Source: Cephalopachus bancanus (Eukaryota; Chordata; Mammalia; Primates; Tarsiidae). From it: a stretch of 64,000 nt of DNA. A program made the translations under genes and the position numbers. The number at the start of each line of letters is the position of its first letter. Within the stretch, counting starts at the first letter, position 1. Positions 58,821 to 64,000 of the stretch are shown in pieces. The notes beneath the pieces are model-generated. The model was not told the DNA's origin, did no database searches, and saw only the letters and a program-made list of their open reading frames with translations. The stretch lies in contig JAPVLO010000097.1 of assembly GCA_027257055.1 (NCBI GenBank), positions 4,030,001 through 4,094,000 of the forward strand, in the 5' to 3' direction.

Positions 58821-59135
58821 GCCGAGCTCGGTGACTCAGGCTGTAATTCCAGCATTTTGGGAGGCCAAAGCAAGTGGATTGCCTGAGCCTATGGATTCAA
58901 ATCCCACCTGGGCAACTTGGCAAGACCTCATCTCTACAATAAATTAAAAAAAAAAAATTAGCCGGGTGTGGTAGCATGTGCCTGTAGTTCTGGCTACTTG
59001 GAAGGCTGAGGCAGAAGGATCACCAGAGCCCAACAAGTTGAGGCTGCGGTGGCTGGGAGCCTGCCATTGCACTCCAGTCTGGGTGACTGGAGTGAGACTG
59101 AGTGAGACTCCAACTCAAAAAAAAAAAAAAAAAAA
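58821..59135 (+). mobile_element. Full-length Alu inside L1M
   Basis: It begins GCCGAGCTCGGTGACTCAGG and ends in an A tail of about 19. The B-box region is decayed (ATGGATTCAAATCCCACC). Near the 3' end ACTGGAGTGAGACTGAGTGAG is a small duplication of GAGTGAGACT. Confidence 0.9.
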
Positions 59136-60074
59136 GAAGAAGAATTTTAATATTTATTATAGTGTAGATCACCTGATGATAATCCTTTACTAACCTAAAA
59201 ATGTTTTGATTTCGCTGACATTTTTGAAGTATGTTTTTGCTAAATATAGAATTCTAGGTTTACTACAATTCTTTTTCCCATTCAGCATTTTAAGTCTAGT
59301 CCCATTGTCTTTTGGTTTGCATTGTTTTTGATAACTAGTCAGCAGTATTTTTTCGAATATTCATTTTTTTTAACTTTGATTGCTTTTAAGACTTTTTTAA
59401 AACTTGGTTTTAGCTGTTGATCATCATATAACTAGATGTGGTTTTCTTATTTTTTTACTTGAGATTTGTGGAGCTTCTTAGATACATTTTGAGTCAAAAT
59501 TGGAAAATGTTTGGCTATTATAGCTACGTTTTTTTCTGTCCATATCATTCTTTTTATTTTTTCTCCTGTGCCTTTTTTACTTGTTGTATGTTAGACTTCT
59601 TGATGGCATCTAAAAGTTCACTGAAGATTATTTTTCTGTCTTCTTTCTCTCTTTTCTCTCAGTTTTGATAATTTTGCTTTATTCTTTTTTCAGCTCACCT
59701 ACTCCCCTTCAGTGTTAAAGCTCATGCTAAGCCTTTATAATGTCATTTTTACTTTATAAATTGTATTTTTTAATTTAAGAATTTTCTTTTTTTGTAATTT
59801 TTATTTTTCTTTTGAGAAGACAGAGTTGTTCATTTATATATTCACATTTTGCTTTAAATTCAGGAATGGATTATTTAAATCCCTTTTCTTCTAATATCAA
59901 ATTAGTGTCATCTATTGATCTATTTTGCTTTTCTCTTGTTCCTCCTAGCTAGTAGCCACATTTTTCAAATTCTTCATATAGACATTGTGGATATTGTGGA
60001 AGTTACACTGTAAAGCATATGAGTTTTGTTAATATTTTTTATAAAGTTTTCTTTTTTGCAGTAAAGTTACTGGT

Positions 60075-60650
60075 AGATCTGTTTTATCATATAAAAAGCT
60101 GTTTTTAGATTTTAGAAAAAGGTTTCTAGAAAAGGCCTTAACATAACTAGGTATCTCATTTCTAGAATTTCAACTAAAATTCTGCCTAGAATGTTCAGCC
60201 TCATCTCTCTATCTGAACAGTTACAACTCTAAGGTCTCCTGTTGCTGTCTGAAGTCTGGTATCTTCTTTCAGCCCACAAGACCCTCAGTGGGCTGTTCCC
60301 TGCTAAGACCTGTAGAGTTTCACCTATTAATCCACAGGTGATAATTGGGCCAACAACTCAAAGAGGCCTCAAATACTATTTTGAAGTTTCTTCTTTAGAC
60401 TGTATCCTCGTTTCAGTTATCTTACCTTAAAAAATGTAGTCACTTCAACAATCCTGGACTTTGGACACAATCCTGTGTGCTCTTTTGCCCTGGAAAACAT
60501 TTGTTCTCTGTTTTGGTTCCACTCCTCTGTGCTGAAGCACACAAAGTGCCTCAGGCAGAAATTGTGGTAAAGCAGATCTTGCTTCATGATTTTTCCTTCC
60601 TACAAGGATCACAGTCAGGTACTATTTGTCACCAACTACCTGAAAATAGA
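60075..60650. other. Unique non-coding DNA
   Basis: Nothing assignable. Confidence 0.4.
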
Positions 60651-60654
60651 TACT

Positions 60655-60845
60655 TCATATACAAAGATAGGTATAGATATATATGTCTCATATACAATAT
60701 AATGCATATAATTATGTATTTTGTATATTATGTATTATATATTTTGCATATAATACAATATATGGTGTATAAGATATATATATGGTATAGTATATAAGAC
60801 ATAAATATAAATTATGTATGTGTGTATATATATTATATATATAAA
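60655..60845 (+). repeat. TATA/TATG-rich low-complexity region
   Basis: Imperfect runs of ATATAT, TATGTAT and TATATGGTATA over nearly 190 bases. The 106-codon frame reported here, rich in Ile, Tyr and Met, is only its translation. Confidence 0.85.
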
Positions 60846-60849
60846 CTTA

Positions 60850-62100
60850 GAATACATTTACAGTGAGACAATATGTCTTACACCTGTTAATTATGCATGG
60901 AACTAGAATTCTGTATTGATTTTTTTCAGTACTGTTTCTGTTAAAGAACAATCAGATTGATTCAAAGGTTAAATTAAAAATATTTTTCATTCTTTGTCCT
61001 ATTAAAGCAATATATCATGTCAATGTAGAAATACTTATTCTAATATTTTAGTCTGAAATTATTTTCTACTGTAGTTTCCAATTCAATAGCCTCAAATCAC
61101 ATATATACTTTGTTTTCTCTTTCACTTCTTTAAACAAAATTGTATGAAATACCCAAATAAGCAGAATTGGCATCATAAGTAATGATTTCTATACACACAG
61201 AAATGTCCACGTTGTTTAATGCTTTAATAGAGTTGAGTGAGAAAATATGAGATAATAAAATATAATATAGACAGGAAAACACAGCAGTCAACATTTTAAG
61301 TAACAGAAAAGTTGATAAAGTTAATAACTGCCATAATTTTCATGTAGCAAGTTGATTCCGGGACACGTGGAAATTCATAATAGTTTTGCAAGATTAACTG
61401 ACTTCTTCTTGAGTAATCACAGCCAGCCAGGTCTTGTCAGAGGTAGGCAAAAAAGTCTTGTTACTACCATTACTGACTGAATTTTTCCAGTGCAACAGCT
61501 TTAGGGTCACTGAAACTTCTAGTTAATGAAACAAACTATCTCCCTTGTGACATTTTTTTTTCTTTCCAGAGAAATTAAAGTTTTTGAGAATTTTTGAAAG
61601 TCCTAAGGGCAATTTCTAAAAGGACTAATAGCCTTGAACCATGGCAGCTCTGGCAACAAAGTATATGGATTTTGTACCATGCTTTATATTTCCAGGCCTA
61701 AATAACTACGTAATTATTTTGCAATTATAAGGCAATCATTTACTGGCAACTAGAAGTTTTTCATTTTTATGGTAATTCCAAGTATAACTACCATATAATT
61801 TGTGAGAATGAAATAGCTGTGCAATTACTCTGTATTAACACAGTAATTACCAAATATGTCCAGGCGTATTTGTGTCTTATGAAGTAAGAGATTTTCACAC
61901 CTGCATAATGAAAATCACTAACAGCTATATATGCTTTCTTCATGTGGTCTGTCATAAAACAAAAGGCGGTGAGGGCTGGCTTTTATTTCATTGTATCGTT
62001 GTATTAGGTTATCTATTGAATATATTATTTTGTCACAGCTGCTTCTCTGTGGTTGCTGTTGAATTGTTCCATTGTAGGAAAGTAGAGTTGCTTTTATAGC
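60850..62100. other. Repeat-poor DNA with conserved-looking patches
   Basis: No gene or repeat recognised. The part from about 61340 to 61870 has several GTAATTAC-like cores and a near-palindrome (see 61823-61848). Confidence 0.4.
61823..61848. promoter_or_regulatory. Inverted pair of homeodomain-like sites
   Basis: AATTACTCTGT and ACACAGTAATT form inverted arms pairing at 10 of 11 positions around a 4-nt centre. Each arm ends in an AATTA/TAATT core, the typical homeodomain contact. A paired dimer site is possible. This is inference from the sequence alone. Confidence 0.3.
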
Positions 62101-62104
62101 TTCA

Positions 62105-62295
62105 AGAAAAAGGATAGCTCAGTGGAAAGAGCAGGAGTTTTGAAGTCAAACAGATGTGCATTTAAATGCTATCTTGTCTACTTTTAGGCAGAATGCTTTC
62201 AATAAATTACCTAATTTTCTTCATCTGTAAAATAATAAATATAAACGTATAAGTTTCGGAGATTTTGTAAAACTAGATATGCAATTTCTCTAAAT
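62105..62295 (+). repeat. MIR SINE with preserved tRNA-derived head
   Basis: The head GATAGCTCAGTGGAAAGAGC keeps a tRNA-like A box. GTTTTGAAGTCAAACAG, TTCTTCATCTGTAAAATAATAAATATAAAC and AACTAGATATGC follow in MIR order. Confidence 0.75.
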
Positions 62296-62386
62296 TACCT
62301 AGCATTATAATGGCTTCATTCAGCCAACGATTACTTTCACAAGTATCTACCAAGCATATGTCAGTTAATTATAGCAGAAAGCCATA

Positions 62387-62709
62387 GGTAGACTAGTGAA
62401 ATATACAACAGACTTTATTTCTCACAGTCTGGAAACTGGGAAGTTTGAGATACAGATGCCAGCATGGTCAGGTTTTGGTAAGGCCTTGGTTTGTTGATGA
62501 CCATTTTCTTGCTGTGTCCTTGCATGGTGGAGAACAGAAAGAGACAGAAAGCAAGTTCTTTCCTGTCTCTTCTTATAATCCCATTCAGGAGGGCTCTGAT
62601 CTCATAACCTAATTACTTCTTCCTTAGGCCCCAGTTCCAAATACTAACTCTCTGGGGACTAAGCTTCAGCACATGAGTTTTGGAGAAACACAAACATTCA
62701 CTCCACAGT
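62387..62709 (-). mobile_element. Solitary MaLR LTR, partial
   Basis: TTTATTTCTCACAGTCTGGAAACTGGGAAG, TGCCAGCATGGTCAGG, TTTTCTTGCTGTGTCC, TCTTCTTATAATCCCATTCAGG and CACAAACATTCACTCCACAG follow the reverse of an MST/MLT1 LTR. The start is eroded. Non-coding. Confidence 0.78.
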
Positions 62710-62746
62710 GAGGCATTATATTTGGCACTAGAAAAACAATGATTAA

Positions 62747-62982
62747 GGCTGGGCTCCGTGGCTCAGTCTAATCCCAGCAATTTGGGAGGCCAAGGTGACT
62801 GGATTGCCAGAGCCTGGGGGCTCATGACCAGCCCAGGCAACGTGGCAAGGTGTGGTAGCTCGTGCCTGTTGTTCTGGTTACTTGGAAGGCTGAGGCGGAA
62901 GGATCACCTAAGTGTATCACTGCACTCCAGCCTGGGCAACACAGTGAGACTCCAACTCTAAAAAAAAAAAAAAAAAGTGAAA
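62747..62982 (+). mobile_element. Alu with internal losses
   Basis: Target duplication GAAAAACAATGATTAA at 62731-62746 and GAAAAGCAATGATTAA at 62983-62998, one mismatch. The linker is shortened and much of the right-arm middle, including the hairpin, is missing (AGGATCACCTAAGTGTATCACTGC). The A tail is about 17. Confidence 0.92.
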
Positions 62983-63149
62983 GAAAAGCAATGATTAAAC
63001 AACAGCAACAACAACAACTAACAAAAACAGACATAATATCTTGTCCCATGGAGCTTAAGATCCAGTTGACCATAATAATCATAACTGACTTATTATAACC
63101 ATGTAAGTGTAAAATACCTTAAAGGAAAGGATGCAATGCAATGAAAACA

Positions 63150-63700
63150 TGCCTTCTCTTGTATAAGTCTTTACTAGAAGATGAGTAAAGAATGAGCACA
63201 CAAATACTTATACTTGAATTTTCACAGCAGCTTTATTTGTAATAGACAAAAGCTGCAACAGATCAGATCTTCTGCAATGGGTTTATATTTTCTAAAATAA
63301 CTGTAGTACACATATACCATTCAGCAATAAGTTCTACTCAACAATTAAAATAAGCGAACTAATTGATACATGTAACAACTTGAATGAATCTTCAAAGAGT
63401 TAGGCTGAATGAAAAAGTCAATTCCCAAAGTGACATATTATCTGATTCAAATTACATAATATTTTTGAAACGACAAAATGTTAGAAATTGTAAGGTGTTT
63501 TGTGCTTGCCAACGGTATAGGTGGAAGGTGACTGTTTTTAAAAGAACAACAAAAAGGCTCTTTGTGGTGTAGAAATATTTAGTATATTGAATGTGGTAGT
63601 GGGTTCACGTACCTACACATGTAATAAAATTATGTAGAACTAAATACACACAAGGACACAAACGAGTACAAGTAAAAGTGGGGAAATATTAAGATAGGTG
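63150..63700 (+). mobile_element. Old L1M 3' end, sense
   Basis: TTTTCACAGCAGCTTTATTTGTAATAG, CATTCAGCAATAAGTTCTACTC, TGATACATGTAACAACTTGAATGAATC and TAGTGGGTTCACG follow the end of ORF2 and the 3' UTR of an old L1M in order. No intact frame. Confidence 0.75.
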
Positions 63701-63802
63701 AATTTATCAATATCAAGATCTTGGTTGTGGTATAGTTCTATAGTTTGCAAAGTGTTAAAAATGGGAAAAATAGATAAAGATCACAAAAAACTGTATCACT
63801 TC

Positions 63803-64000
63803 TTTTTTTTTTTTTTTGAGTTGGAGTCTCACTCTGTCGCCCAGACTGGAGTGCAGTGGCCGCTCCCGGCCACCGCAGCCTCGCCTGCTGGGCTCCGGCG
63901 ATCCTTCCGCCTCAGCCTTCCGAGTAGCCAGAATTACAGGCATGCGCTACCACGCCCGGCTGATTTTTTGGTTTATTGTAGAGATGAGGTCTCACTCCCC
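63803..64000 (-). mobile_element. Young Alu, minus strand, cut by window end
   Basis: A 15-nt T run, then GAGTTGGAGTCTCACTCTGTCGCCC and the reversed right arm with GTGGCCGCTCCCGGCCAC, then the linker (GGTTTATTGTAGAGATGAGG). The left arm lies beyond the window. Low divergence suggests the young class. Confidence 0.93.

Larger units (their letters stand above)
57280..60070 (-). mobile_element. Long old L1M, antisense, broken by Alus
   Basis: Segments follow an antisense old L1 in order: GTGTGGTGTGAGGTAGGGGATC near 57534, AGTTGGAAAATATATCCTCTTCC near 57697, TTTCTTTAATAGATTTTATA near 57833 and CTTTTAATGTCTTTGAGGTC near 57947. After the Alus come AATGTTTCTCTAAATACTGC near 58744 and ACTAGATGTGGTTTTCTTA near 59431. 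Three Alu-type elements interrupt it. All reading frames are destroyed. Confidence 0.7.

Noticed and set aside
60477..60797. 106-codon frame with Tyr and Ile repeats
   Set aside because: Its second half is the translation of a TATA-rich low-complexity tract.

Overview
This is a gene-free stretch of primate nuclear DNA. It is AT-rich and built almost entirely of retrotransposons, old transposon fossils and unique non-coding sequence. No open reading frame looks like a real gene. The longest ones are translations of Alu sequence (191 codons at 15664-16239 minus) or of a rearranged LINE-1 (159 codons at 12913-13392 plus). No tRNA, rRNA, snRNA gene, CRISPR array or bacterial operon signal was seen. 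It could be a gene desert or the inside of a very large intron; the sequence cannot tell which.

Organism. Seventeen Alu-type SINEs put it in the primates. Their right arms lack the motif familiar from lemur and loris Alus, and they do not match the anthropoid S/Y types. They share their own set of diagnostic changes: a left arm starting GCCGGGCTCGGTGGCTCAGCCTG, a GC-rich hairpin in the right arm, and the end GAGACTCCAACTC. By elimination a tarsier is the best guess (moderate confidence, from memory of consensus sequences). The youngest L1 family ends in a short 3' UTR unlike that of human L1PA elements.

Layout. 1-16 kb: two related ancient repeats, a minus-strand L1, MIRs, a MER1-like hAT transposon, a tandem Alu pair, a 5'-inverted L1 and a further Alu. 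16-36.4 kb: about 20 kb without any recognisable Alu, holding MIR and L2 relics, one nested pair of DNA transposons, one minus-strand L1 and a MER5A-like element. 36.4-45 kb: four Alus, an L2 and a MaLR LTR. 45-49.8 kb: unique AT-rich DNA, including the best candidate for a conserved enhancer (46.7-47.2 kb). 49.8-53.6 kb: dense L1/Alu accumulation. 54.5-60 kb: two old antisense L1M elements, one split by a MaLR LTR and one split by Alus. 60-64 kb: AT-rich DNA, a MIR, a MaLR LTR, an Alu, an old L1 and an Alu cut by the window edge.

Main points of interest. (1) The young Alu family here has an A box and B box remodelled towards a tRNA: the B box sits in a perfect 5-bp stem with a 7-nt loop, like a tRNA T-arm. 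(2) Five L1 insertions appear to carry 5' inversions of the twin-priming kind. (3) The young L1 family has a stem-loop in its 3' UTR whose pairing survives although the bases differ between copies. (4) There are candidate homeodomain-type conserved elements near 47 kb and 61.8 kb. I found no evidence of a new coding system.
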